Below are positions 18,209 through 27,729 of a stretch of 64,000 nucleotides of DNA, piece after piece. Position numbers and translations under genes: made by a program. The notes beneath the pieces are model-generated. The model ran no database searches and had not been told where the DNA came from. It saw only the letters and a list, made by a program, of their open reading frames with translations. The DNA lies in the NCBI RefSeq assembly GCF_022846655.1, contig NZ_AP025667.1:1339001-1403000 (forward strand), written 5' to 3'. Positions within the stretch are counted from its first letter, which is position 1. The number at the start of each line of letters is the position of its first letter. This stretch comes from Streptomyces seoulensis. Its GTDB lineage: Bacteria > Actinomycetota > Actinomycetes > Streptomycetales > Streptomycetaceae.

Positions 18209-19825
18209 ATGACTAGTCAGACCACCATCGACAAGACGGGACCGGAGGACGGGTCACCCACCGACGTGTCGCCGCCCGCCTCAGCGGGCCTGCGCGGCCA
18301 TCCCTGGTTCACCCTGATCACCGTCGCCGTGGGCGTCATGATGGTGGCCCTCGACGGCACCATCGTGGCCATCGCCAACCCGGCCATCGCCAAGGACCTG
18401 CACGCGAGCTTCTCCGACGTGCAGTGGATCACCAACGCCTACTTCCTCGCCCTCGCGGTCGCCCTGATCACCGCGGGCAAGCTCGGCGACCGCTTCGGCC
18501 ACCGGCAGACCTTCCTCATCGGCGTGACCGGCTTCGCGCTGGCCTCCGGCGCCATCGGCCTGTCCGACAGCATCCCGATGGTCGTCACCTTCCGGGTCCT
18601 CCAGGGCCTGTTCGGCGCGCTGCTGATGCCGGCCGCGCTCGGCCTGCTGCGGGCCACCTTCCCGGCCGAGAAGCTCAACATGGCGATCGGCATCTGGGGC
18701 ATGGTCATCGGCGCCTCCACCGCCGGCGGCCCGATCCTCGGCGGTGTGCTGGTCCAGCACGTCAACTGGCAGTCGGTGTTCTTCATCAACGTGCCCGTCG
18801 GCCTGCTCGCCCTGCTGCTCGGCACGCTGATCCTGCTCGACCACCGCGCGGAGAACGCCCCGCGCTCCTTCGACCTGCTCGGCATCGCGCTGCTCTCCGG
18901 CGCCATGTTCTGCCTGGTCTGGGCGCTGATCAAGGCCCCGGCGTGGGGCTGGGGCGACGGCCGGACCTGGGGCTTCATCGGCGCCTCGGCGCTGCTCTTC
19001 GTGGCCTTCGCCTGGTGGGAGACGAAGGTCGCCGAACCGCTGATCCCGCTGACCCTGTTCCGCTCGGTCCCGCTGTCGGCGGGCGTGGTGCTGATGGTGC
19101 TCATGGCCATCGCCTTCATGGGCGGCCTGTTCTTCGTCACCTTCTACCTGCAGAACGTGCACGGGCTCAGCCCGATCGACGCCGGTCTGCACCTGCTCCC
19201 GCTCACCGGCATGATGATCGTCGGCTCCCCGCTGGCTGGCCTCGCCATCACCAAGCTGGGCCCGCGCGTCCCGCTCGCGGGCGGCATGACGCTCACCGCC
19301 GTCGCCATGTACGGCATGTCCACGCTCAAGGCGGACACCGGCAGCGCCACCATGTCGATCTGGTTCGCCCTGCTCGGCCTGGGTCTCGCCCCGGTCATGG
19401 TGGGCGCCACCGAGGTCATCGTCGGCAACGCCCCCATGGCGCTCTCCGGTGTGGCGGGCGGACTCCAGCAGGCGGCCATGCAGATCGGCGGCAGCCTCGG
19501 CACCGCCGTACTGGGCGCCGTGATGGCCTCCAAGGTCGACAACGACCTCGCGGGCAACTGGACCGGCGCGGGCCTGCCCCCGCTGACCCCCGCTCAGCTC
19601 GACCAGGCGTCCCAGGCCGTCCAGGTAGGTGTGGCCCCGGTGACGAAGCAGATGCCCCCGGCGATCGTCGCCAAGGTCACCGACGTCGCCCACGACACCT
19701 TCATCTCCGGCATGAGCCTCGCCTCCCTGGTGGCGGCGGGCGTGGCGGCGGTCGCCATCCTGGTGGCCCTCCTGACCCGCCGAGGCGTCAACGCGGAGGC
19801 GGGCGCGGGAGTGGGCCACATCTGA
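18209..19825 (+). CDS. DHA2-family MFS drug efflux transporter (14 TM)
   Basis: This 538-residue proton antiporter of the EmrB/QacA type has about 14 hydrophobic helices. It carries the DHA2 motif A-like GKLGDRFGHRQ after TM2, the ALDGTIVAIANPAI segment in TM1, and the family's GLFGALLMPAALGL motif. It should expel hydrophobic drugs or self-made metabolites across the inner membrane. The divergent TetR gene and the operator-like repeats over its promoter indicate repressor control. No ribosome binding site is seen before the ATG. Confidence 0.95.
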   Translation: MTSQTTIDKTGPEDGSPTDVSPPASAGLRGHPWFTLITVAVGVMMVALDGTIVAIANPAIAKDLHASFSDVQWITNAYFLALAVALITAGKLGDRFGHRQTFLIGVTGFALASGAIGLSDSIPMVVTFRVLQGLFGALLMPAALGLLRATFPAEKLNMAIGIWGMVIGASTAGGPILGGVLVQHVNWQSVFFINVPVGLLALLLGTLILLDHRAENAPRSFDLLGIALLSGAMFCLVWALIKAPAWGWGDGRTWGFIGASALLFVAFAWWETKVAEPLIPLTLFRSVPLSAGVVLMVLMAIAFMGGLFFVTFYLQNVHGLSPIDAGLHLLPLTGMMIVGSPLAGLAITKLGPRVPLAGGMTLTAVAMYGMSTLKADTGSATMSIWFALLGLGLAPVMVGATEVIVGNAPMALSGVAGGLQQAAMQIGGSLGTAVLGAVMASKVDNDLAGNWTGAGLPPLTPAQLDQASQAVQVGVAPVTKQMPPAIVAKVTDVAHDTFISGMSLASLVAAGVAAVAILVALLTRRGVNAEAGAGVGHI

Positions 19826-19883
19826 GACCCGGCGGCTTGTGAGAGGCGCGGGGAACCGCGCGACAAGCCCGCGACGGACCCGA

Positions 19884-19924
19884 GGCCGCGCGATCACCGA
19901 GGCAAGAACGGTGATCGCGCGGCC
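19884..19924. terminator. Bidirectional terminator between efflux gene and aceE
   Basis: A perfect 16-bp stem (19884-19899 with 19909-19924) and a 9-nt loop between convergent genes. Confidence 0.9.
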
Positions 19925-19943
19925 ACGTCCAGGCCGTGCGGCG

Positions 19944-22700
19944 CTACGCGTCGCCTCCGGCCGCACCGGGCGCGGCGGCCTTCACGTCCAGCAACTGGTA
20001 CCGGTCGATGGCCTGCTTCAGCGCGGACCGGTCGACCTTCCCCTCCTTGGCCAGCTCGGTCAGCACGGCCACCACGATCGACTGCGCGTCGATGTGGAAG
20101 AACCGCCGCGCCGCCCCGCGCGTGTCCGCGAACCCGAACCCGTCCGCGCCCAACGACTGGTAGGGCCCCGGCACCCAGCGCGCGATCTGGTCCGGCACCG
20201 ACCGCATCCAGTCGGACACCGCCACGAACGGCCCCTCGGCCTCGCCGAGCTTCCGCGTCACGAACGGCACCCGCTGCTCCTCCTCGGGGTGCAGCAGGTT
20301 GTGCTCCTCGCAGGCCACCGCCTCACGGCGCAGCTCGCTCCAGGAGGTCGCGGACCAGACGTCGGCCTTGACGTTCCACTCGTCGGCGAGGATCCGCTGC
20401 GCCTCCAGCGCCCACGGCACCGCGACACCGGACGCCATGATCTGCGCCGGGATCGAGCCGTCCGTGCCCTCGCTCAGCCGGTGGACGCCCTTGAGGATGC
20501 CCTCGACGTCCACGCCGGCCGGCTCGGCCGGGTGCTGGATGGGCTCGTTGTAGACGGTGAGGTAGTAGAAGACGTCCTCGCCGTGCGGGTGCCCGGGATT
20601 CTCGTCGGGGCCGCCGTACATCCTGCGCAGCCCGTCCTCCACGATGTGCGCGATCTCGTACCCGTACGCCGGGTCGTAGGCCACGCAGGCCGGGTTGGTG
20701 GAGGCGAGGAGCTGGGAGTGGCCGTCCGCGTGCTGGAGGCCCTCACCGGTCAGGGTCGTGCGGCCGGCGGTCGCGCCCAGGACGAATCCGCGCGAGAGCT
20801 GGTCGGCCATCTGCCAGAACTGGTCTCCGGTGCGCTGGAAACCGAACATCGAGTAGAAGACGTACACCGGGATCAGCGGCTCGCCGTGGGTGGCGTAGGC
20901 CGAGCCCGCCGCGATCAGCGAGGCCGTGCAGCCCGCCTCGGAGATGCCGTCGTGCAGCATCTGGCCCGTGGGGGACTCCTTGTAGGCGAGCAGCAGCTCC
21001 CGGTCCACCGACTCGTACTGCTGGCCGAGCGGGTTGTAGATCTTCGCGCTCGGGAAGAAGGAGTCCATGCCGAACGTGCGGTACTCGTCCGGCGCGATCA
21101 GCACGAACCGCTTGCCGATCTCCTTGTCCCGCATGAGGTCCTTCAGCAGCCGCACGAACGCCATCGTCGTGGCGATGGACTGCTGGCCAGACCCCTTCTT
21201 CACACTCGCGTACGCCTTCTCGTCGGGCAGGGCGAGCGGCTTCGAGCGCACGACGCGCGTCGGGACGTAGCCCCCGAGCGACTTGCGCCGGTCGTGCATG
21301 TACTGCATCTCCTCCGAGTCCCGGCCGGGGTGGTAGTACGGCGGTGCGCCGGACTCCAGCTCCTTGTCGGTGATCGGCAGGTGCAGCCGGTCGCGGAAGC
21401 CCTTGAGGTCGTCGACCGTCAGCTTCTTCATCTGGTGGGTGGCGTTGCGGCCCTCGAAGTTGGGGCCCAGCGTCCAGCCCTTGACCGTCTTGGCCAGGAT
21501 GACCGTCGGCTGGCCCTTGTGCTCCTTGGCCGCCTTGAACGCCGCGTAGATCTTGCGGTGGTCGTGGCCGCCGCGGCCCAGGTGCAGGACCTGGTCGTCG
21601 GTCATGTTCTCGACCATGGCGCGCAGCCGGTGGTCGTCACCGAAGAAGTGGTCCCGGATGTAGGCGCCGGACTCGGTGGCGTACGTCTGGTACTGGCCGT
21701 CCGGGGTGGTGTTCATCCGGTTGACCAGCACGCCGTCCCGGTCCTGGGCCAGCAGCGGGTCCCAGCTCCGGTCCCACACCAGCTTGATCACGTTCCAGCC
21801 GGCGCCCCGGAACTGCGATTCCAGCTCCTGGATGATCTTGCCGTTGCCGCGCACCGGGCCGTCGAGCCGCTGGAGGTTGCAGTTGACCACGAAGGTCAGG
21901 TTGTCCAGCCCCTCACGGGCGGCGATGGACAACTGGCCCAGCGACTCCGGCTCGTCCATCTCGCCGTCACCGAGGAACGCCCACACGTGGGAGCCGGAGG
22001 TGTCGGCGATGCCGCGCGCCTCCATGTACCGGTTCATCCGGGCCTGGTAGATCGCGCCGAGCGGGCCGAGGCCCATGGAGACGGTCGGGAACTCCCAGAA
22101 GTCCGGCATCGAGCGCGGGTGGGGGTAGCTGGACAGCCCGTCCGGGTACTTCGACTTCTCCTGCCGGAAGCCGTCCAACTGGGTCTCGGTGAGCCGGTCG
22201 AGCAGATACGCGCGGGCGTAGATGCCCGGCGAGGCATGGCCCTGGAAGAAGACCTGGTCGCCGCCGTCGCCGCCGTCCTTGCCCCGGAAGAAGTGGTTGA
22301 AGCCCACGTCGTACAGGGAGGCCGAGGAGGCGAACGTGGCGATGTGGCCGCCGACGCCGATGCCGGGGCGCTGGGCGCGCGAGACCATCACGGCCGCGTT
22401 CCAGCGGGTCGCGTTGAGGATGCGGCGCTCGATCTCCTCGTTGCCGGGGAAGAACGGCTCGCTCTTGGTGGGGATCGTGTTGACGTAGTCCGTGCTGCGC
22501 ATCTCGGGCACGGCCACGCGCTTCTCGCGGGCCCGCTCGATCAGCCGCAGCATGAGATACCTGGCCCGCTCCCGGCCGCGCTCGTCCACGGCGGCGTCGA
22601 GGGAGTCGAGCCACTCCTGCGTTTCCTCGGGATCGAAGTCAGGAACCTGACTCGGAAGGCCGCCAATGATGATCGGGTTGCGATCGGAACCGGAAGCCAC
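19944..22700 (-). CDS. aceE: Pyruvate dehydrogenase E1 component, homodimeric type
   Basis: This 918-residue enzyme decarboxylates pyruvate and passes the acetyl group to the E2 lipoyl domain. Homodimeric E1 of this length is the actinobacterial type. The thiamin diphosphate-binding motif runs from [10 protein letters not shown] to the NCN about 25 residues later. I start at the GTG at 22698-22700 ([14 protein letters not shown]) because AAGGA lies five bases upstream and homology begins there. Codons upstream translate into low-complexity sequence. No E2 or E3 gene is nearby, as is usual in Streptomyces. Confidence 0.97.
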   Translation of the reverse strand: MASGSDRNPIIIGGLPSQVPDFDPEETQEWLDSLDAAVDERGRERARYLMLRLIERAREKRVAVPEMRSTDYVNTIPTKSEPFFPGNEEIERRILNATRWNAAVMVSRAQRPGIGVGGHIATFASSASLYDVGFNHFFRGKDGGDGGDQVFFQGHASPGIYARAYLLDRLTETQLDGFRQEKSKYPDGLSSYPHPRSMPDFWEFPTVSMGLGPLGAIYQARMNRYMEARGIADTSGSHVWAFLGDGEMDEPESLGQLSIAAREGLDNLTFVVNCNLQRLDGPVRGNGKIIQELESQFRGAGWNVIKLVWDRSWDPLLAQDRDGVLVNRMNTTPDGQYQTYATESGAYIRDHFFGDDHRLRAMVENMTDDQVLHLGRGGHDHRKIYAAFKAAKEHKGQPTVILAKTVKGWTLGPNFEGRNATHQMKKLTVDDLKGFRDRLHLPITDKELESGAPPYYHPGRDSEEMQYMHDRRKSLGGYVPTRVVRSKPLALPDEKAYASVKKGSGQQSIATTMAFVRLLKDLMRDKEIGKRFVLIAPDEYRTFGMDSFFPSAKIYNPLGQQYESVDRELLLAYKESPTGQMLHDGISEAGCTASLIAAGSAYATHGEPLIPVYVFYSMFGFQRTGDQFWQMADQLSRGFVLGATAGRTTLTGEGLQHADGHSQLLASTNPACVAYDPAYGYEIAHIVEDGLRRMYGGPDENPGHPHGEDVFYYLTVYNEPIQHPAEPAGVDVEGILKGVHRLSEGTDGSIPAQIMASGVAVPWALEAQRILADEWNVKADVWSATSWSELRREAVACEEHNLLHPEEEQRVPFVTRKLGEAEGPFVAVSDWMRSVPDQIARWVPGPYQSLGADGFGFADTRGAARRFFHIDAQSIVVAVLTELAKEGKVDRSALKQAIDRYQLLDVKAAAPGAAGGDA

Positions 22701-23155
22701 GCTGTTCCTTACCTGTCGGAGGGACCTGTCGCGGCGGCCTGTCGGAAGGCCACCGCTTCTCGTGCCTACACCGTTCCCCATCGTGTACCTGGGGAAGGCG
22801 TACGTCATCCACTCGTTCTCTTCGTTCCCCCGCGTCCCCCGACCGGGCACCCGTTCGTCACCGGGCCAAAACGCAACGATACGCCCGCGGTGTGACGGGC
22901 ATGGCAAAGTTGTTCGATGGGCGTAACGGCGGATGATTCCGAAGGGCATATAAGGGGCACATCGGTGTGATGTGGTTCCCGCGGAAACGGGATACGGTGC
23001 CAGGGGAGGCGGCGAAGCGGCCCGGAACGTCACCGTTTCGGCGGTCAGGACGGCCGGGTACTTGCGCGATCCGCCCCGCCCGTGTGGACTACGGCCAATG
23101 CTTCGCGCACGCGCGTGGCTCAGTTATTCACCAAGACATGATCAGGAGGCAACCC
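22701..23155. other. Non-coding divergent region upstream of aceE and the DUF3052 gene
   Basis: This 455-bp region holds no convincing gene. It contains three copies of CCTGTCG (22712-22718, 22725-22731, 22739-22745) just upstream of the aceE ribosome binding site. Less GC-rich stretches around 22870-22960 probably hold the divergent promoters, but no -35/-10 pair is clear enough to call. Confidence 0.5.
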
Positions 23156-23596
23156 GTGAGCGCGACCGCGGACCACGCGGAGGAGCGGACGAACCCTGCC
23201 GCCAGGCTGGGGTTCCAGCCCGGACAGGTGGTCCAGGAGATCGGCTACGACGAGGACGTCGATCAGGAGCTCCGCGAGGCCATCGAGGAAGCCGTCGAAG
23301 GCGACCTGATGGACGAGGAATACGACGACGTGGCCGACGCCGTTGTGCTGTGGTTCCGTGATGACGACGGAGACCTCACCGATGTACTCGTGGATGCCAC
23401 CACGTACATCGAAGAGGGCGGCGCCATCCTGCTTCTGACGCCGAAGACCGGCCGTACGGGGTACGTGGAGCCGAGCGACATCTCGGAGGCCGCAACCACC
23501 GCAGGGCTGACCGCTTCGAAGAGCGTCAGCGTCGGTAAGGACTGGAGCGGCTCGCGTCTGGCGACGCCGAAGGCCGCCAAGTCCGGCAAGCGCTAG
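23156..23596 (+). CDS. DUF3052 domain-containing protein
   Basis: This acidic 146-residue protein is the actinobacterial DUF3052 type ([19 protein letters not shown], then [13 protein letters not shown]). Its function is unknown. The GTG at 23156 has AGGAGG nine bases upstream, which decides the start. No membrane segment or signal peptide is seen. It lies between aceE and the peroxiredoxin gene, a conserved neighbourhood in Streptomyces. Confidence 0.9.
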   Translation: MSATADHAEERTNPAARLGFQPGQVVQEIGYDEDVDQELREAIEEAVEGDLMDEEYDDVADAVVLWFRDDDGDLTDVLVDATTYIEEGGAILLLTPKTGRTGYVEPSDISEAATTAGLTASKSVSVGKDWSGSRLATPKAAKSGKR

Positions 23597-23742
23597 CAAG
23601 CGCTGGAAAGACGCGTCATCGCCGCGCCGAGCGGGCCGGGACTCCCCGGTCCGCCCGGCGGTCCCGGCGTGATCGCTGCGTAGGGTGGGACCGGGGGAGT
23701 GACCCGCGCTCACCCGTACAGCCAGCGAAGGGATGCAGGACG

Positions 23743-24201
23743 ATGGCGATCCAGGTCGGCGACGAGGCCCCCGACTTCGAACTGAAGGACAACCACGGCC
23801 GCACCGTCCGGCTCTCCGACTTCCGGGGCGAGAAGAACGTGGTGCTGCTCTTCTACCCCTTCGCGTTCACCGGTGTCTGCACCGGCGAACTGTGCGAGCT
23901 GCGTGACAACCTTCCGCAGTTCACCGACCGCGACACCCAGTTGCTCGCGGTCTCCAACGACTCCATGCACACCCTGCGCGTCTTCGGCGAGCAGGAGGGC
24001 CTGGAGTACCCGCTGCTCAGCGACTTCTGGCCGCACGGCAACGTCAGCCGCGCCTACGGCGTCTTCGACGAGGACAAGGGGTGCGCCGTCCGGGGCACCT
24101 TCATCCTCGACAAGACGGGCACCGTGCGCTGGACCGTGGTCAACGGCCTGCCCGACGCCCGCGACCTGACCGACTACGTGAAGGCGCTCGACACCCTGTG
24201 A
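23743..24201 (+). CDS. Peroxiredoxin, AhpE-like
   Basis: This 152-residue thiol peroxidase reduces peroxides through C46 in the motif [12 protein letters not shown] (Thr-x-x-Cys), with a second cysteine at C51 only five residues on. The arrangement resembles AhpE-type 1-Cys peroxiredoxins, which need an external thiol reductant. It is cytoplasmic. It lies directly upstream of the tellurium-resistance-type (Ter) genes in the same direction, and oxidative stress is a plausible common theme by inference. Confidence 0.94.
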   Translation: MAIQVGDEAPDFELKDNHGRTVRLSDFRGEKNVVLLFYPFAFTGVCTGELCELRDNLPQFTDRDTQLLAVSNDSMHTLRVFGEQEGLEYPLLSDFWPHGNVSRAYGVFDEDKGCAVRGTFILDKTGTVRWTVVNGLPDARDLTDYVKALDTL

Positions 24202-24219
24202 ACGGCCCCGCGGTTTGCG

Positions 24220-24246
24220 GGAACCCGTCACTAGGATCGGCACGTT
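24220..24246 (+). promoter_or_regulatory. Candidate ECF sigma factor promoter upstream of the first terD gene
   Basis: GGAAC (24220-24224) and CGTT (24243-24246) are separated by 18 bp, similar to Streptomyces envelope- or thiol-stress ECF promoters (GGAA(C/T)-N16-19-(C)GTT). The spacer is at the long end, so this is tentative. Confidence 0.35.
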
Positions 24247-24304
24247 GATCCCATATCCGATGCACTACGGGGCTGTCGGCCCCTGGACACCACATGGAGG
24301 ACCC

Positions 24305-24880
24305 GTGGGAGTCAGCCTCAGCAAGGGTGGCAACGTATCGCTGACCAAGGAGGCTCCCGGCCTGACCGCCGTCATCGTCGGTCTGGGCTGGGACGTGCGC
24401 ACCACGACCGGCACCGACTTCGACCTCGATGCCAGCGCGCTGCTGCTGAACAACGCCGGCAAGGTGGCCAGCGACCAGCACTTCGTCTTCTTCAACAACC
24501 TCAAGAGCCCCGACGGCTCGGTCGAGCACACCGGCGACAACCTCACCGGTGAGGGCGAGGGCGACGACGAGCAGGTCAAGGTGGACCTCGCCGCGGTCCC
24601 GACCGACGTGGAGCGGATCGTCTTCCCGGTCTCGATCTACGAGGCCGAGAACCGCCAGCAGTCGTTCGGCCAGGTCCGCAACGCCTTCATCCGCGTCGTC
24701 AACCAGGCGGGCGGCCAGGAGCTGGCGCGCTACGACCTCAGCGAGGACGCCTCCACCGAGACCGCCATGGTCTTCGGCGAGCTGTACCGCAACGGCCCGG
24801 AGTGGAAGTTCCGCGCCATCGGCCAGGGGTACGCCTCGGGCCTGCGCGGCATCGCCCAGGACTTCGGCGTCAACGTCTGA
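24305..24880 (+). CDS. TerD family protein (first copy)
   Basis: This 191-residue TerD-domain protein begins [13 protein letters not shown] and has the calcium-binding signatures [15 protein letters not shown] and the acidic loop [15 protein letters not shown]. TerD proteins bind Ca2+ in the cytoplasm or at the inner membrane face and are linked to tellurite, phage and general stress tolerance. In Streptomyces they also affect development. The GTG at 24305 has GGAGG four to five bases upstream. A terminator-like hairpin separates it from the second copy. Confidence 0.95.
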   Translation: MGVSLSKGGNVSLTKEAPGLTAVIVGLGWDVRTTTGTDFDLDASALLLNNAGKVASDQHFVFFNNLKSPDGSVEHTGDNLTGEGEGDDEQVKVDLAAVPTDVERIVFPVSIYEAENRQQSFGQVRNAFIRVVNQAGGQELARYDLSEDASTETAMVFGELYRNGPEWKFRAIGQGYASGLRGIAQDFGVNV

Positions 24881-24905
24881 CACCGGCCGTACCGACCCGT
24901 CGTCC

Positions 24906-24934
24906 GGCGCCGCCCCGTCTTCGCGGGCGGCGCC
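24906..24934 (+). terminator. Hairpin between the two terD genes
   Basis: A 10-bp stem (GGCGCCGCCC at 24906-24915 with 24925-24934) is followed by a T-rich tail, as in an intrinsic terminator. Confidence 0.75.
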
Positions 24935-25000
24935 TTGGGTTTCTTTCCCCTCGGGGGAGCGCAGGAGAACAGGGAAGCATCACAGGGGAGGATCAGCAGC

Positions 25001-25579
25001 ATGGGTGTCACGCTCGCCAAGGGGGGCAATGTCTCCCTCTCCAAGGCCGCACCGAATCTCACCAGCGTCTCGATCGGGCTCGGCTGGGACGCCCGCTCCA
25101 CCACCGGCGCCCCCTTCGACCTGGACGCCAGCGCCCTGCTGTGCGGCGCCGGGAACCGGGTGCTGGGGGACGAGTGGTTCGTGTTCTACAACCAGCTCAC
25201 CAGTCCGGACGGCTCGGTGGAGCACACCGGCGACAACCTCACCGGTGAGGGCGACGGCGACGACGAATCGATTCTGGTGGAGCTTTCCCAGGTCTCTCCC
25301 CAGTGCGAGAAGATCATTTTCCCGGTCTCGATCCATATGGCCGACGAGCGAGGCCAGTCCTTCGGTCAGGTCTCCAACGCCTTCATCCGGGTGGTCAACC
25401 AGGCCGACGGCCAGGAACTCGCCCGCTACGACCTCAGCGAGGACGCCTCCACCGAAACGGCCATGATCTTCGGCGAGCTCTACCGGTATCAGGGCGAATG
25501 GAAGTTCCGTGCGGTCGGACAGGGGTACGCGTCCGGACTTCGGGGCATCGCTCTAGACTTCGGAGTCAACGTTTCGTAA
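25001..25579 (+). CDS. TerD family protein (second copy)
   Basis: This 192-residue paralogue of the preceding protein begins [15 protein letters not shown] and shares the [14 protein letters not shown] and [15 protein letters not shown] metal-binding motifs. It differs mainly in the middle ([20 protein letters not shown]). Tandem near-duplicates of TerD are usual in Streptomyces and may form hetero-oligomers at the membrane with TerC-like partners, by inference from the family. GGGGAGGA lies about 12 bases upstream of the ATG. A long hairpin and then a TerC-like gene follow. Confidence 0.95.
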   Translation: MGVTLAKGGNVSLSKAAPNLTSVSIGLGWDARSTTGAPFDLDASALLCGAGNRVLGDEWFVFYNQLTSPDGSVEHTGDNLTGEGDGDDESILVELSQVSPQCEKIIFPVSIHMADERGQSFGQVSNAFIRVVNQADGQELARYDLSEDASTETAMIFGELYRYQGEWKFRAVGQGYASGLRGIALDFGVNVS

Positions 25580-25594
25580 AGCCGGGTACGGCGC

Positions 25595-25635
25595 GGGGGA
25601 GACCCTCCCCAGGACTGCGTCTGGGAGGGACCCCC
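25595..25635 (+). promoter_or_regulatory. Strong leader hairpin before the DUF475 gene
   Basis: GGGGG at 25595-25599 pairs with CCCCC at 25631-25635, and the inner CCCTCCC/GGGAGGG stem closes a loop GACTGCGT. It may terminate the terD transcript or attenuate the downstream gene. It has no run of T. Confidence 0.55.
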
Positions 25636-25655
25636 AGAAGATGATGGGGTAGCCA

Positions 25656-26801
25656 GTGCTTCTGAAAACCTTCGGCTGGTCGTTCGCGGTTACCGCGCTC
25701 GGCCTGGTCGCGGCGGTCTTCTACGGGGGGTGGCAGGGCTTCGGCATCGTGGCGATCCTTTCCATCCTCGAGATTTCGCTGTCCTTCGACAACGCGGTGG
25801 TCAACGCCGGAATCCTGAAGAAGATGAATGCCTTCTGGCAGAAGATCTTCCTCACGGTCGGCGTGCTCATCGCGGTCTTCGGCATGCGGCTGGTCTTTCC
25901 CGTCGTCATCGTCGCCGTCAGCGCCAAGATGGGTCCGATCGAGGCCGTCGATCTCGCGCTGAACAACAAGGACCGCTATCAGGAACTGGTCACCGACGCC
26001 CATCCGTCGATCGCCGCGTTCGGTGGCATGTTCCTGCTGATGATCTTCCTCGACTTCATCTTCGAGGACCGGGACATCCAGTGGCTGCGCTGGATCGAAC
26101 GTCCGCTGGCCAAGCTCGGCAAGGTCGACATGCTGTCGGTCTGCATCGCTCTGATCGTCCTGCTGATCACCTCCTTCACCTTTGCCACCCACGCCCACCA
26201 GCACGGCGGCGCCCATGTCGACAAGGCCCAGACGGTCCTGATCGCGGGCATCGCGGGACTGATCACGTACATGGTCGTCGGCGGTCTCTCCGGCTACTTC
26301 GAGGACAAGCTGGAGGCCGAGGAGGAGGCCGAGCACGAGGCCGAGGAGGAGGCCGCCCGCTCCGGCAAGCCACGCTCGGCGGTGAAGCTGGCCGGCCAGG
26401 CCGCGTTCTTCATGTTCCTGTACCTGGAAGTCCTGGACGCGTCCTTCTCCTTCGACGGGGTGATCGGCGCCTTCGCCATCACCAACGACATCGTCCTGAT
26501 GGCGCTGGGCCTCGGCATCGGCGCGATGTACGTCCGTTCGCTGACCGTCTACCTGGTCCGCCAGGGCACCCTCGACGACTACGTCTACCTGGAGCACGGC
26601 GCCCACTACGCGATCGGCGCCCTGGCCGTGATCCTCATGGTCACCATCCGGTACGAGATCAACGAGGTCGTCACCGGTCTGGTCGGCGTCGTCCTGATCG
26701 CCTGGTCCTTCTGGTCCTCGGTGCGCCGCAACCGCGCGCTGGCGGCAGAGGGCGGCGACTCGGGGTCGAGCGAGAAGACCCAGATCTCGTCCGGGGTCTG
26801 A
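25656..26801 (+). CDS. DUF475/TerC-like integral membrane protein
   Basis: This 381-residue protein has about eight to nine membrane helices. TerC-superfamily acidic motifs sit in helices: EISLSFDNAVVNA near the N-terminus and EVLDASFSFDGVIGAF in the second half. The duplicated pattern with buried acidic residues resembles metal-ion (Mn2+) exporters of the TerC/LysE superfamily. A histidine-containing loop (HAHQHGGAH) and an acidic EAEEEAEHEAEEEA stretch lie between the halves and could bind metal. It sits within the TerD cluster, as TerC proteins do, with a GTG start. Confidence 0.92.
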   Translation: MLLKTFGWSFAVTALGLVAAVFYGGWQGFGIVAILSILEISLSFDNAVVNAGILKKMNAFWQKIFLTVGVLIAVFGMRLVFPVVIVAVSAKMGPIEAVDLALNNKDRYQELVTDAHPSIAAFGGMFLLMIFLDFIFEDRDIQWLRWIERPLAKLGKVDMLSVCIALIVLLITSFTFATHAHQHGGAHVDKAQTVLIAGIAGLITYMVVGGLSGYFEDKLEAEEEAEHEAEEEAARSGKPRSAVKLAGQAAFFMFLYLEVLDASFSFDGVIGAFAITNDIVLMALGLGIGAMYVRSLTVYLVRQGTLDDYVYLEHGAHYAIGALAVILMVTIRYEINEVVTGLVGVVLIAWSFWSSVRRNRALAAEGGDSGSSEKTQISSGV

Positions 26802-26858
26802 CACCGGCGACAGGTCCGGTGCCCCGATCCGCCCCCTAGGGGCAAGATCGGGGACGTG

Positions 26859-26877
26859 GCGGGGTGTGGCACCCCGC
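26859..26877. terminator. Short hairpin after the DUF475 gene
   Basis: Perfect 8-bp stem GCGGGGTG-TGG-CACCCCGC. Confidence 0.5.
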
Positions 26878-26898
26878 CCGGCGAGGAACGCTTCGAAC

Positions 26899-26926
26899 GG
26901 GGCGGCCGACTCGGGTCGGCCGCCCC
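26899..26926. terminator. Hairpin terminator after the DUF475 gene
   Basis: Perfect 12-bp stem (GGGGCGGCCGAC at 26899-26910 with 26915-26926) and a 4-nt loop, about 50 bp before the next gene. Confidence 0.7.
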
Positions 26927-26975
26927 GACGGCTTTCACGAAACGGGTACGGGAGCAGGGAACCAGGGGGGCGGGA

Positions 26976-27713
26976 ATGGGTTTTCTCGACGGACTGCTGG
27001 GCGGCCGCGCCGCCGACTTCGACTCGGGCAGCTCCGGGTCCAACGCGATCGAACTGACCAAGCGGCACCAGCAGGTGTCCCTCACCAAGCAGGGCGCGGC
27101 CACCGGAAACCTGCGGGTCAACCTGACCTGGCGGATGCGCACCTCCGACCTCGGCGGCGCCACGCGCGACAGCCTCTTCCGGCACCCCTTCAAGGCGCTG
27201 AAACCGCCGGAAGTGCAGGGGCACGGCCAGAGCATGGTCAATGTCGACCTGGACCTCGGCTGCCTGTACGAACTGACCGACGGCACCAAGGGCGTCGTCC
27301 AGCCCCTCGGCGGCTATCTCGGCGACGTCAACGCACCGCCGTACGTCAAGCTCAGCGGCGACGACCGGTTCGGCTCGGCGTCGGGCGAGACGATGTACGT
27401 GAACCTGGACCACCGGGACGCCATCAAGCGGCTGCTGGTCTTCGTGTACATCTACGACCAGACCCCGGCCTTCGACCGCACCCACGCCGTGGTCACGCTC
27501 TATCCGAGCAACGGCCCGCGCATCGAGATCGGCCTCGACGAACGCCACCCGCAGGCCCGCTCGTGCGCGGTGGTGCTGATGGAGAACGTCAAGGGCGAGC
27601 TGCTCGTGCGCCGCGAGGTGAAGTTCGTCTACGGCTTCCAGGGCGAGCTGGACCGGCTGTACGGCTGGGGGCTGACCTGGGGGCGCGGGTACAAGTCCAA
27701 GGCGGACCGGTGA
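26976..27713 (+). CDS. TerD/TerA-like tellurium resistance family protein
   Basis: This 245-residue protein is a divergent TerD-superfamily member. It has a short N-terminal extension (MGFLDGLLGGRAADF), an LTKRHQQVSLTKQG start of the domain and a MVNVDLDLGCLYEL metal-site region. The C-terminal half is typical of TerA-like proteins. It lacks the [10 protein letters not shown] loop of the two terD copies, so its calcium sites differ. Purine-rich GGGGGGCGGGA precedes the ATG at 26976. It is convergent with the tailed TerD-like gene. Confidence 0.88.
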   Translation: MGFLDGLLGGRAADFDSGSSGSNAIELTKRHQQVSLTKQGAATGNLRVNLTWRMRTSDLGGATRDSLFRHPFKALKPPEVQGHGQSMVNVDLDLGCLYELTDGTKGVVQPLGGYLGDVNAPPYVKLSGDDRFGSASGETMYVNLDHRDAIKRLLVFVYIYDQTPAFDRTHAVVTLYPSNGPRIEIGLDERHPQARSCAVVLMENVKGELLVRREVKFVYGFQGELDRLYGWGLTWGRGYKSKADR

Positions 27714-27729
27714 CCGTGCCCCGCGCCCG

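Noticed and set aside
18281..19966. Long minus-strand frame over the DHA2 efflux gene
   Set aside because: Composition is Gly/Glu/Asp/His-rich without any motif. The plus-strand gene has clear MFS signatures, a promoter and an operator.
19839..22895. 1018-codon plus-strand frame opposite aceE
   Set aside because: It is the antisense shadow of aceE, which carries the thiamin diphosphate motif and a ribosome binding site.
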